This document shows, in pieces, positions 52,925-61,328 of a DNA stretch of 64,000 nt. A program made the position numbers and the translations under genes. The stretch covers positions 1-64,000 of the forward strand of contig WSXU01000015.1 of the NCBI GenBank assembly GCA_009773455.1, read 5' to 3'. The first letter of the stretch is position 1; every line of letters starts with the position of its first letter. Under the pieces are notes generated by a model. It was not told where the DNA came from. It made no database searches and saw only the letters and a program-made list of their open reading frames with translations. Source of the DNA: Bacteroidota bacterium. Lineage in GTDB: Bacteria; Bacteroidota; Bacteroidia; Bacteroidales; Lentimicrobiaceae.

Positions 52925-53542
52925 TTAATCGCCCGAAACCATGGGTTCTCCGGCCGGATCAGTTTCTTCACCAAACCATACAACCACAAAGCCACGATAG
53001 ATACCCACACCCATCGCTTTCCATTCCGCAGTTGACCACTTCCCCAGGTTTACAATCAGATCATTATGTCCCCGGCTGGTTTTCCAGCCTTTCAGGGCAT
53101 CAGCCGCCAGTCCTGCAGGTGAATCATATTCATAGCTTGAATAAAAAGCAATTTCGTAACCATCTCCCTTATAATTGCTCAACTCCCGGGGTTTTTCCCA
53201 CATGCATGAAGCCTTACTATGGTCGCTGGTGTAACAACATGAACTCCAGTATCCATCTGATGACCAGCTGTGCAGATTGCAACGGCTACCAGGTTTATAA
53301 TTCCCATCCAGATCGTACACATGAACTCTGGCTACCAGTGAGAGTGATGCCGAAAGTCTGATGCCCGGGAGGTTCCTGCTGCTCCGGTAATCGTTGATCA
53401 GCCTGGCCAGTTCAACCTCGGCGGCTGAAAGATGCAGGGTATCGGCCCTGTATACCATCCCCTGATTTATGTCGGGAACGGGTTGAGCGATCAGAAAACC
53501 GGAAGACATCAACAGGAATGAAAGCAATGTGATCATTCTCAT
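52925..53542 (-). CDS. Secreted CAP (SCP/PR-1) domain protein
   Basis: A 205-residue exported protein. The signal peptide is MRMITLLSFLLMSSGFLIAQ. Residues about 35-190 form a CAP domain: AEVELARLINDYRSSRNLPGI, a His in NLHSWSSDGYWSSC, and LKGWKTSRGHNDLIVNLGKWSTAEWKAMGVGIYRGFVVVWFGEE. The two His and acidic residues that line the CAP cleft appear present. There is a Cys-rich stretch (WSSCCYTSDHSKASC), so disulfides are likely. The longest frame starts at 53614, but its extra 24 residues precede the signal. Function of bacterial CAP proteins is mostly unknown. Confidence 0.85.
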   Translation of the reverse strand: MRMITLLSFLLMSSGFLIAQPVPDINQGMVYRADTLHLSAAEVELARLINDYRSSRNLPGIRLSASLSLVARVHVYDLDGNYKPGSRCNLHSWSSDGYWSSCCYTSDHSKASCMWEKPRELSNYKGDGYEIAFYSSYEYDSPAGLAADALKGWKTSRGHNDLIVNLGKWSTAEWKAMGVGIYRGFVVVWFGEETDPAGEPMVSGD

Positions 53543-53646
53543 ATTAAAAGCAGATGATTTTAAATTATTATTATACTCTTTATTGTGCCAGGAGCGAATA
53601 TCCCAGAATTTCAAAGCAAATGTAATGTCCTGATGTTAAACTGATT

Positions 53647-53676
53647 TTGATGATAACACGAATTACATTACTTTTG
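53647..53676 (+). promoter_or_regulatory. Promoter of the two-component operon
   Basis: TTTG ending at 53649, exactly 19 bp, then TACTTTTG at 53669-53676. This is a full match to TTTG-N19-TAnnTTTG. It predicts a leader of about 50 nt before the ATG at 53732. Confidence 0.75.
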
Positions 53677-53731
53677 AGTCAGATTGCCGGGCAGAATATT
53701 CTGCATATTAGACCCTGCTAAACCTTCATTC

Positions 53732-54415
53732 ATGGAAAACGCTCAATTTAAAATATTATTGGCAGATGACGAACCTGATGTACTTGAGTTTTTAAGCTAT
53801 AACCTTAAAAAGGAAGGATATCAGATATTAAAAGCCAAAAACGGTCGTGATGCCCTGAATATTGCACGAAACGAGTTGCCCCAGCTGGTAATTCTTGATG
53901 TGATGATGCCTGAAATGGATGGAATTGAAACCTGCCGTGAAATCAAACAATATCCGGAGCTGAAAAATACCATTATTATCTTCCTCACTGCGAGGGGCGA
54001 AGATTATTCCCAGATCGCAGGTTTTGAAGCCGGAGCAGACGATTACATTACAAAACCCATCAAACCCCGCATACTGACATCCCGTGTGAAAGCCCTGTTA
54101 AGACGCTACAACCCGGCTGAACAGTCACCTGAAACCTACCATCTGCCCGACATGGTAATTGACCGGGAAAAATATCTTATTGTCAAAGACGGGAAGAACA
54201 TTGTACTGCCAAAGAAAGAATTTGAGCTGCTGGTTTTACTTACATCAAAACCCAACAAAGTGTTTTCAAGGGAAGAGATCTTTGCCAGGGTATGGGGAAC
54301 CGATGTGATTGTCGGGGACCGCACCATTGATGTACATGTCAGAAAAATCCGTGAAAAGATCGGAATAGAGAACATCAAGACAATAAAAGGTGTTGGTTAC
54401 AAATACGAATCCTGA
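53732..54415 (+). CDS. OmpR/PhoB family response regulator
   Basis: A 227-residue regulator. The receiver domain (about 7-120) has the acidic pair DDE at 12-14, phosphoacceptor D56 in VILDVMMPEMDG, the switch T in FLTARGED, and the Lys in YITKPIKP. The C-terminal winged helix (about 135-227) carries IVLPKKEFELLVLLTSKPNKVFSREEIF and GDRTIDVHVRKIREKIG. The frame opens at 53684, but the ATG at 53732 starts the receiver domain and fits the promoter. The sensor kinase gene begins 23 bp after the stop, so the two form an operon and a signalling pair. The signal they read is unknown; the layout is like PhoB-PhoR. Confidence 0.93.
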   Translation: MENAQFKILLADDEPDVLEFLSYNLKKEGYQILKAKNGRDALNIARNELPQLVILDVMMPEMDGIETCREIKQYPELKNTIIIFLTARGEDYSQIAGFEAGADDYITKPIKPRILTSRVKALLRRYNPAEQSPETYHLPDMVIDREKYLIVKDGKNIVLPKKEFELLVLLTSKPNKVFSREEIFARVWGTDVIVGDRTIDVHVRKIREKIGIENIKTIKGVGYKYES

Positions 54416-54438
54416 TTAAACAGAATTATATTCAGCAG

Positions 54439-55488
54439 ATGAAATTCAATTATTCAGATCCCAACCGTTTGGCCATCAGTAATGCGCTGATAATTGCCGC
54501 GTTTGCCATGACTGTGAACAGCCTGGTTCTGCTGCTGTCTGCCGGGAAACCAGCCCTTTTGCTTATTATAGGTGTTAACTTATTGGTCCTAGGACTTTCT
54601 TACCTGATTTTCAGATACACACTCGAAAAGTTCATTTACGAAAAAATCAAGATCATATATAAGACCATCCGTAACCTGAAACTGCCAAAAGATACCGACC
54701 GTAGGGCCATGACTGGCGGTACGCTTGATAAGGTTAACCAGGAAGTCATTGAATGGAGTGAAACCAAGAAGAAGGAAATTGAAGAACTCAAGAAAATGGC
54801 AAAATACAGGCGCGAATTTCTTGGAAATGTCTCTCATGAATTAAAAACACCCATCTTTAATATCCAGGGATATGTGCTCACGCTGCTCGACGGAGGCCTT
54901 GAAGATACCAGTATCAATAAGGAATACCTGCTGCGGACAGAAAAGAGCATAAACCGTATGATTGCAATTGTTGAGGACCTTGAAACCATTTCAACACTCG
55001 AATCCAGTGAACTTCAGCTGAATTACAGCAGGTTTGATATTGTGGCACTTACCCGGGATGTCATCGAATTTCTTGAGATCAAATCCAAAAAGCGAAATAA
55101 GACCGTCGTTTTTGGAGGCAGCTACGACAAACCAATTTATATTTCGGCTGACAAGGAAAGGATAAGGCAGGTCCTGATAAACCTGATCGACAACTCAATC
55201 AAATACGGTAACCCTGAAAACGGGCGAACCAAGATCGGCTTTTTCGATATGGATGAAAATGTCCTGGTAGAGGTCACCGACAATGGTAGTGGCATTGATG
55301 CGGCCGATCTGCACAGGGTTTTTGAAAGGTTTTACCGGACCGATAAAGGACGTTCACGTGAACAGGGAGGAACAGGACTAGGACTTGCCATCGTGAAACA
55401 CATCATCGAAGCGCACGATCAGACCATCAACGTACGCAGTACGCCAGGCATAGGGACAACCTTTGCTTTCACAGTTAAAAAATCCTGA
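54439..55488 (+). CDS. Membrane-bound sensor histidine kinase (PhoR-like)
   Basis: A 349-residue kinase. Two N-terminal helices (about 13-33 and 38-60) frame only a few residues, so there is no large outside sensor domain. A cytoplasmic linker of about 60 residues leads to the H box FLGNVSHELKTPIFNIQGY with H133, then the N box LINLIDNSIKYG, D box TDNGSGIDAAD, F box RVFERFYRTDKGRSREQ and G box GGTGLGLAIVKHII. No HAMP or PAS domain was recognised. The cognate regulator is the preceding gene. It ends 13 bp from the stop of the convergent polyprenyl synthase gene. Confidence 0.92.
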   Translation: MKFNYSDPNRLAISNALIIAAFAMTVNSLVLLLSAGKPALLLIIGVNLLVLGLSYLIFRYTLEKFIYEKIKIIYKTIRNLKLPKDTDRRAMTGGTLDKVNQEVIEWSETKKKEIEELKKMAKYRREFLGNVSHELKTPIFNIQGYVLTLLDGGLEDTSINKEYLLRTEKSINRMIAIVEDLETISTLESSELQLNYSRFDIVALTRDVIEFLEIKSKKRNKTVVFGGSYDKPIYISADKERIRQVLINLIDNSIKYGNPENGRTKIGFFDMDENVLVEVTDNGSGIDAADLHRVFERFYRTDKGRSREQGGTGLGLAIVKHIIEAHDQTINVRSTPGIGTTFAFTVKKS

Positions 55489-55501
55489 TAAGGAATTGCT
55501 G

Positions 55502-56476
55502 TCAGTGCTTGCGTTCCGTAGTAAATATCACCAACTCTTCGAGCGACTTCCGGGCAGGTGATGGTTCGAAACCATGCAGCAGTTCAATGGCCTGATTGCG
55601 GTATTCAAGCATCTGCTTCTCGGCATAGGCTATGCCTCCGGCTTCCTTTACCTGCTGTATCAGCGATGCGACCTTCACCGGATTATCATTGTGGTGCTTC
55701 ACTGTATTGATGATCCTCCTCTTTTCGACCCAGCCTGAGTTGTTCAGCAGGTAGATCAGCGGCAGGGTCATTTTCTTTTCTTTGATATCAATGCCATTGG
55801 GTTTCCCGGTTTCCAGACTCTTGCTGTAATCAAAAAGATCGTCTTTTATCTGAAAGGCAATCCCTGTAAGCTCTCCGAACCGGTGTAACCTGCTGATGGT
55901 TTCCTTGTCCGCACCGGCCGAAGCCGCTCCTGAAGCACAACAGGATGCGATCAGTGAAGCCGTTTTCTTCCTGATAATCTCGAAATACACATCCTCCTGA
56001 ATATCGAGCCTGCGGGCCTTTTCAATCTGCAGGAGTTCCCCTTCACTCATTTCTCGGGTAGCATCTGAAACAATACGCAGTAACTCAAAATCATCGTTTT
56101 CAAGAGAAAGCAACAAGCCTTTGGAGAGCAGGAAATCTCCGATCAGCACTGATATCTTGTTTTTCCAGAGTGCATTCAGCGAAAAAAAGCCCCTTCTTTC
56201 ATTGGAATCATCCACAACGTCATCGTGAATCAGGGTGGCTGTGTGCAGAAGTTCAATCAGTGATGCAGCCCTGTAGGTTGTCTCATTAATACCTCCGCTG
56301 ACTTCAGCAGTCAGAAAAACGAACAGAGGCCGGATCTGTTTTCCCTTGCGTTTGACCAGATAAGCGGTAATGCGATCAAGTAACGGAACCGAACTCCGCA
56401 TAGAATCCCTGAACTTCTTTTCAAATTCAGTGATGTGATGTTCAACCGGAGCTTTTATTTCGTTCAGAGAGGCCAT
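55502..56476 (-). CDS. Polyprenyl diphosphate synthase (long-chain, trans)
   Basis: A 324-residue enzyme that lengthens isoprenoid chains by adding isopentenyl diphosphate, here probably making the side chain of menaquinone. The first aspartate-rich motif is HDDVVDD (about 84-90) and the second KDDLFDY (about 211-217); GKQIRP (45-50) binds the diphosphate. Both motifs are complete. Chain length cannot be predicted from the residues alone. The gene stands alone on the minus strand, convergent with the two-component operon. Confidence 0.92.
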   Translation of the reverse strand: MASLNEIKAPVEHHITEFEKKFRDSMRSSVPLLDRITAYLVKRKGKQIRPLFVFLTAEVSGGINETTYRAASLIELLHTATLIHDDVVDDSNERRGFFSLNALWKNKISVLIGDFLLSKGLLLSLENDDFELLRIVSDATREMSEGELLQIEKARRLDIQEDVYFEIIRKKTASLIASCCASGAASAGADKETISRLHRFGELTGIAFQIKDDLFDYSKSLETGKPNGIDIKEKKMTLPLIYLLNNSGWVEKRRIINTVKHHNDNPVKVASLIQQVKEAGGIAYAEKQMLEYRNQAIELLHGFEPSPARKSLEELVIFTTERKH

Positions 56477-56616
56477 ATTGTGGAATTATCCGCTATAAAA
56501 GTATACATTTTTACTTTAAATCGGGGCGCCGTATACCAGGGGTGAACAAAATATTAATGACAAAGTCGGGTCAGAATCATTGTTTCCGGTCAGGGGTCTG
56601 CCTGTTGTTAAATTTG

Positions 56617-56624
56617 TAATTTTG
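56617..56624 (+). promoter_or_regulatory. -7 element of the COG0731 radical SAM gene, short leader
   Basis: TAATTTTG ends 14 bp before the ATG at 56639, predicting a leader of about 8-10 nt. A TTG at the ideal distance upstream is missing. Confidence 0.5.
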
Positions 56625-56638
56625 CCAAAATTTCAGCT

Positions 56639-57415
56639 ATGTCTGGTTTCCTGTTTGATGAAATTGTTTTCGGGCCGGTAAGGAGCCGCCGCTTTGGGGT
56701 TTCGCTGGGAATCAACCTGCTGCCAGAAACCATGAAATACTGCTCTTTCAACTGTATTTACTGTGAGTGTGGCCTTACGGCCCCCGACCAGGAGAAACAT
56801 GCCCGGCTTTTCTCAACGGAAAAAGTGATCACAGCGCTTGAAGAACGCTTTAAAATCCTTAAACAACAGGGGCTGGAACCCGACAATATTACTTTTGCCG
56901 GAAACGGTGAACCTACCATGCATCCGGGGTTTAATGACATCATTGATAAAACGGTTGAACTTCGTGCAGCCTATTTCCCGAAAGCCGGAATCACGGTTCT
57001 TTCAAACGCAACCCGCCTTCATATCCCATCGGTCAGGGAGGCGCTCCGTAAAATTGACAACAATGTACTGAAACTTGATGCCGGCAGTGAAACCATGTTC
57101 AGGCTGATCAACCGTCCTGCCTCACCTGTCAGCCTTCACGAAATTGTCGATAACCTCGCTTCCCTGGGAGGGAGACTTGTTATTCAGACACTCTTTCTTC
57201 GAGGTATTATAAATAATCAGGTTGTTGACAACACCACTGATGAAGAAACCGGATTGTGGCTCGGACACCTGATGAAAATCAAACCGGCTCTGGTGATGCT
57301 GTACACGGTTTCGCGCGAAACCCCTGAACAGAATATAGAAAAGATCAGTAAAACTGAAATGCAGCAGATAGCCGGAAAGCTCGATGCACTGCATATTCCC
57401 AATGAAGTGTTTTAA
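56639..57415 (+). CDS. Radical SAM protein of the COG0731 (wyosine-synthase-like) group
   Basis: A 258-residue radical SAM protein. The cluster motif is C35-x3-C39-x2-C42 in KYCSFNCIYCECG, following FGPVRSRRFGVSLGINLLP, which is the typical opening of COG0731. The SAM-binding region ITFAGNGEPTMHPGF is intact. The archaeal relatives (TYW1) make wyosine precursors on tRNA-Phe; bacterial members are shorter and their substrates are not well known. A role in RNA or protein modification is therefore only likely. The start is the ATG at 56639. Confidence 0.85.
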   Translation: MSGFLFDEIVFGPVRSRRFGVSLGINLLPETMKYCSFNCIYCECGLTAPDQEKHARLFSTEKVITALEERFKILKQQGLEPDNITFAGNGEPTMHPGFNDIIDKTVELRAAYFPKAGITVLSNATRLHIPSVREALRKIDNNVLKLDAGSETMFRLINRPASPVSLHEIVDNLASLGGRLVIQTLFLRGIINNQVVDNTTDEETGLWLGHLMKIKPALVMLYTVSRETPEQNIEKISKTEMQQIAGKLDALHIPNEVF

Positions 57416-57600
57416 TAAACCGGTCATCACAATTTCCTTCCGGCTTTCATCATCAGGTAAATGACCCAATCTGAAAGTCATTTTATTATCTTTGCTCTTA
57501 ACCGGGAAGGATAGAACAAACGGATGATCATTGTTTTACTCCGGTCCCGGGGTTCCGGAATGAAAATCCGGGTCATTAATCTAATTTAGGTTCAGTATCA

Positions 57601-57999
57601 ATGCTTGATTATCCAGTAAAAATCCTTGTTGCCTTTGGAGAAACCTTCAGTGGTAACGATGAAATCCTGGGCTGGCTGCTGAAGAACGGCTATCCTGAAC
57701 TGGCAGCGCTATCAAGCGCCATCAGGGGAAGCGAACAGGCCTTTGGCTGGCTGATGGCCAACGGATTTCCACACCTCGCAGCGCTCGACAGTGCAATAGA
57801 TGAAGACAAAAAAGCCTACCATTGGCTCAACCATCACAAGCACTATTTCCTGGCCGTATTATCGGATGCGGTACACAACCAACCCGAGGCAGTGGAGTGG
57901 CTAACCCGGAATGATCTCAAAGTTTTTCTAATGATTGCCGCAAAAATCAGGCATTTCAGGGATAACCAGATTTTTGATCACCACAAAATGCATTTCTAA
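57601..57999 (+). CDS. Helical protein of exact 25-residue repeats, unknown function
   Basis: A 132-residue protein I cannot assign to a named family. It consists of four repeats of exactly 25 residues (19-43, 44-68, 69-93, 94-118), after a half repeat at 2-18. Each has Trp-Leu at the same place, with Trp25, Trp50, Trp75 and Trp100. The pattern is xxxAxxWLxxNxxxxLAxLxxAIxx, for example EQAFGWLMANGFPHLAALDS. The repeats should form a short helical solenoid. There is no signal peptide or membrane segment, so it is probably cytoplasmic. A 185-bp spacer precedes it and a strong terminator follows. Confidence 0.75.
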   Translation: MLDYPVKILVAFGETFSGNDEILGWLLKNGYPELAALSSAIRGSEQAFGWLMANGFPHLAALDSAIDEDKKAYHWLNHHKHYFLAVLSDAVHNQPEAVEWLTRNDLKVFLMIAAKIRHFRDNQIFDHHKMHF

Positions 58000-58032
58000 A
58001 AAAAAGCCCGGTTTTGCTGACCGGGCTTTTTT
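58000..58032. terminator. Bidirectional terminator between the repeat protein gene and nrdJ
   Basis: AAAAAAGCCCGGT pairs with ACCGGGCTTTTTT across a 7-nt loop. The A-run on the left and the T-run on the right make it work for both convergent transcripts; nrdJ ends at 58048. Confidence 0.9.
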
Positions 58033-58047
58033 CATTGTTAATCTGTA

Positions 58048-60777
58048 TTATCCGCACTTTGAATACCCGCAATGCTTGCAGGTAAGACAGCCTTCCTTGT
58101 AGATCAGTCCGTCTTTTTCCTTGCATTGGGGACACTCCTGTTTGGTACTTGCTGTAGTACCATCGGGAATATATTTCTTCAGAGAGCGAACCACCCCGTT
58201 TTTCCATGTAGTAATACTGTCATTGTCAAAATTCAGGTTCTCGATCAGGGTCACCAGGAAAGGCAATGGCATGCCATGACGAAGGATTCCCGAAATCAGC
58301 TTGGCATAATTCCAGTATTCTTTATTGAAGGAGCGCGACAACCCTTCAATGGTGATTTTATACCCTTCCTTATCAAGAAACTGGAAGTCGTAGCGGGCCC
58401 TTTCATTGTCTTCCTTACTCCGGATAACCCATCCCTTCTGAACCCATGTAGGCAGATAAAATCCCTCAGCTTTCCCGGTAAAAATCTCATACGGTTTCCC
58501 GTCAAGTAAACCGATGACGGCAATCCATTTTTCATAATCATTCTGAAACCTCACCACATCGGCTTCCATTTTCTGGGGGCGGGGCGGAGCCTTTGTTTCG
58601 TGGAATTCAGTTATTTCCTCTTTCTTTTCGTTGCTGACCAACACGCCAGACCTTGAGCCATCACGGTAAATGGTCATCCCCTTGCAACCACTTTCCCATG
58701 CCGTAAGGTAAACCTGGCTCACAAGATCCTCGGATGCATCTTTCGGAAGATTGACGGTTACACTGATTGAATGGTCAACCCATTTCTGGATCTGGCCCTG
58801 CATCTTAACCTTGCTCACCCAGTCGATGTCGTTTGAAGTCGCTTTGTAATAAGGCGATTTCTCGATCAGTGTGTTGAGCCTTTCGTCGTCGAACTTTCTG
58901 ACTTTCTCAGGATCGTAGCCATTCACAGTCAGCCATTCCATAAACTTGGGGTGAAATACATTGTATTCTTCCCACGAATCGCCGATTTCATCAACAAAGG
59001 TTACATTGACGTTTTTATCGTTTGGATTCACCTTGCGGCGACGCTTGTAACTGACCATAAAAACCGGCTCAATTCCCGAAGTTGTCTGAGTACAGATGCT
59101 TACACTGCCTGTTGGTGCAATGGTGAGCATGGCTATGTTTCGCCTGCCCTGCTTTTCCATTTTTTCGTATACTTCAGGGGCGGCTTCTTTCAACCGTTGA
59201 ATAAACGGGTTATTCATCTCCCTTTTAAAATCATAGATCGGGAAAGCACCACGTTCGCCGGCCAGATCGGCTGAAGCTCCGTAGATCTGAATGGCGAGCA
59301 TTTTATGGACCTCAACCGAAAAACTGGTCGCTTCTTCGGTACCATAGCGCAGGCCCAGTGCAGCAAGCATATCACCTTCGGCAGTAATCCCGATTCCTGT
59401 GCGACGACCCTTCAGGGTTTTTTCCCGGATATTCTCCCACATCTTGCGCTCAATACGCTTGATTTCATCATCTTCAGGATCAGCAACTACCTTCTTCAGT
59501 ATTGCCTCTATCTTTTCACTCTCCAGATCAATAATATCATCCATGATCCTCAGCGCCATGGCGGCGTGTTTGCGGAACAGGTCAAAATTAAAGGTTGCCT
59601 GTGGTGTGAAAGGATTTTCTACATAGGCATACAGGTTGATGGCCAGCAGCCTGCAGCTGTCGTATGGACAAAGCGGAATCTCACCGCAGGGATTGGTCGA
59701 AAGGGTTTTAAAACCAAGGTCAGCATAGCAATCGGGAACAGATTCCCTGATTACGGTATCCCAGAAAAGAACACCGGGTTCTGCCGACTTCCAGGCATTA
59801 TGGATGATCTTGTTCCACAATGCAAGGGCATCTATCTCCTGGACTTTCGAAGGCTTTTCAGAATAGATCGGATATTGCTGGCGGTAAGGCACGTTGCCTA
59901 CGACCGATTGCATAAAATCATCATCGATCTTAACCGATACATTTGCACCGGTTACTTTTCCCTGCTCCAGTTTGGCATCGATAAACCGCTCGGCATCCGG
60001 ATGCTTGACGGATATGGTCAGCATCAGCGCTCCGCGACGGCCATCCTGGGCAACCTCACGTGTTGAGTTGGAATAACGCTCCATAAAAGGAACAATGCCG
60101 GTTGATGTAAGCGCGCTGTTTTTAACAGGGCTTCCCGTTGGCCTGATGTGAGAAAGGTCATGTCCGACACCGCCGCGACGTTTCATCAGTTGTACCTGTT
60201 CCTGGTCGATCTTCATGATTCCGCCATAGGAATCATAATTACCGTCTCCCCCGATTACAAAACAGTTGGAGAGTGAGGATACCTGAAAGTTATTGCCTAT
60301 GCCGGCCATCGGACTCCCCTGCGGGATGATGTAGCGAAAATCGCGGAACAACTCAAACAAATCCTCTTCACCAAGTGGATTAGGGTATTTTTTTTCAATT
60401 CGGGCAACTTCTGAAGCGATACGCCGGTGCATATCATCCGGCGAAAGCTCGTAAATTTTGCCTTCACTGTCTTTAAGTGCATACTTGTTCATCCAGACAT
60501 TGGCCGCCAGTGTATCCCCTTTAAAATACACCGTGGCTTCATCCATGATCTCTTCGTGGGTGTATGATTTCAATGTTTGCTTTTCCTTTACCAAAGGCTT
60601 GATGTCAATTAACTGTTCTTCCATCTGTTCTTTTGAGTGTACCGGGTTAAATTCATTTGATTCCGGGGCACCGGGTCGCACACGCTTCTCGAGCATTTCA
60701 TCGTATAGATTGCCTTTTCTGGTTTTCTCATCCTTTTCAGTAATCTCTTCCAAATTGGCAAACAGGTTGATATCCAT
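58048..60777 (-). CDS. nrdJ: Adenosylcobalamin-dependent ribonucleotide reductase (class II)
   Basis: A 909-residue enzyme that reduces ribonucleotides to deoxyribonucleotides with coenzyme B12, without oxygen. The active site is complete: thiyl Cys364 with Asn362 and Glu366 in STNPCGEIP, and redox cysteines C172 (SLSNCFVIGG) and C375 (SCRLLAINL). The 364-375 spacing of 11 equals that of C322/C333 in Thermotoga maritima NrdJ. The C-terminus, about 760-909, holds the accessory domain and ends with a zinc-finger-like set CPQCKEKDG ... CLTCKHCGYSKCG. No N-terminal ATP cone is evident. A B12 supply is implied. Confidence 0.95.
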   Translation of the reverse strand: MDINLFANLEEITEKDEKTRKGNLYDEMLEKRVRPGAPESNEFNPVHSKEQMEEQLIDIKPLVKEKQTLKSYTHEEIMDEATVYFKGDTLAANVWMNKYALKDSEGKIYELSPDDMHRRIASEVARIEKKYPNPLGEEDLFELFRDFRYIIPQGSPMAGIGNNFQVSSLSNCFVIGGDGNYDSYGGIMKIDQEQVQLMKRRGGVGHDLSHIRPTGSPVKNSALTSTGIVPFMERYSNSTREVAQDGRRGALMLTISVKHPDAERFIDAKLEQGKVTGANVSVKIDDDFMQSVVGNVPYRQQYPIYSEKPSKVQEIDALALWNKIIHNAWKSAEPGVLFWDTVIRESVPDCYADLGFKTLSTNPCGEIPLCPYDSCRLLAINLYAYVENPFTPQATFNFDLFRKHAAMALRIMDDIIDLESEKIEAILKKVVADPEDDEIKRIERKMWENIREKTLKGRRTGIGITAEGDMLAALGLRYGTEEATSFSVEVHKMLAIQIYGASADLAGERGAFPIYDFKREMNNPFIQRLKEAAPEVYEKMEKQGRRNIAMLTIAPTGSVSICTQTTSGIEPVFMVSYKRRRKVNPNDKNVNVTFVDEIGDSWEEYNVFHPKFMEWLTVNGYDPEKVRKFDDERLNTLIEKSPYYKATSNDIDWVSKVKMQGQIQKWVDHSISVTVNLPKDASEDLVSQVYLTAWESGCKGMTIYRDGSRSGVLVSNEKKEEITEFHETKAPPRPQKMEADVVRFQNDYEKWIAVIGLLDGKPYEIFTGKAEGFYLPTWVQKGWVIRSKEDNERARYDFQFLDKEGYKITIEGLSRSFNKEYWNYAKLISGILRHGMPLPFLVTLIENLNFDNDSITTWKNGVVRSLKKYIPDGTTASTKQECPQCKEKDGLIYKEGCLTCKHCGYSKCG

Positions 60778-61328
60778 AGCTACCTCTTAAATGATGGTTT
60801 TGCAATATGTAAATGGTCTTTCCTTATTTACCTGTTTTATAGCGATTTACTGGCTTTTTAAATCGCCTGACACAGTATGACCAAGATACAACAGCCTTTG
60901 TTTCCCTTCAAAATTGAATTATTAACAATTGGTTGTTTTTACCCTGTAAATAACTGAAACCGAAAATGTAATAGCCTTAATAATTATTTTTCGGCTTCCT
61001 TCTCAGGCGTTCTGTTTTAGTAATTCTAGCAGGATTGATCAATAAACTGATTATCAGATTTTAAGCTGAAAGCCGCGCTGGTGTTGCCGGACTGCAAATG
61101 TCGCTAAAGTTTGAAACAGGCAGGGGGTAAAAATTTCCACAAAGGTCCGGGAGTTATTAACAATTCAAATGCTCATAATAACATCCGGAATTCAATCATT
61201 TCCTCCTCAAAAATAAGCCACTCTGGATCCGCAACTTAAGGGCCCGGACAGGTGACATTTCACAGAGAAACCCATCAATGAGTCACTAAAATAATAAAGA
61301 AGGGGCGCCGTTGAAAAACTATCCTCCG
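60778..61328. other. Long spacer upstream of nrdJ
   Basis: The 551 bp contain no recognisable gene. On the minus strand, which is the nrdJ leader, a hairpin GCGATTTA/TAAATCGC lies at 60842-60866 (9-nt loop). No cobalamin riboswitch signature or convincing NrdR box could be recognised by eye. A TACATATTG stretch near 60800-60815 may be a weak -7 box. The part near 61329 probably contains the 3' end signals of the propeller-barrel gene, but none was clear. Confidence 0.4.

Noticed and set aside
60778-61328. Cobalamin riboswitch upstream of nrdJ
   Set aside because: The usual conserved core was not found by eye; the nearest similarities (GCTGGTGTTGCCGG) do not fit. A covariance search would decide.
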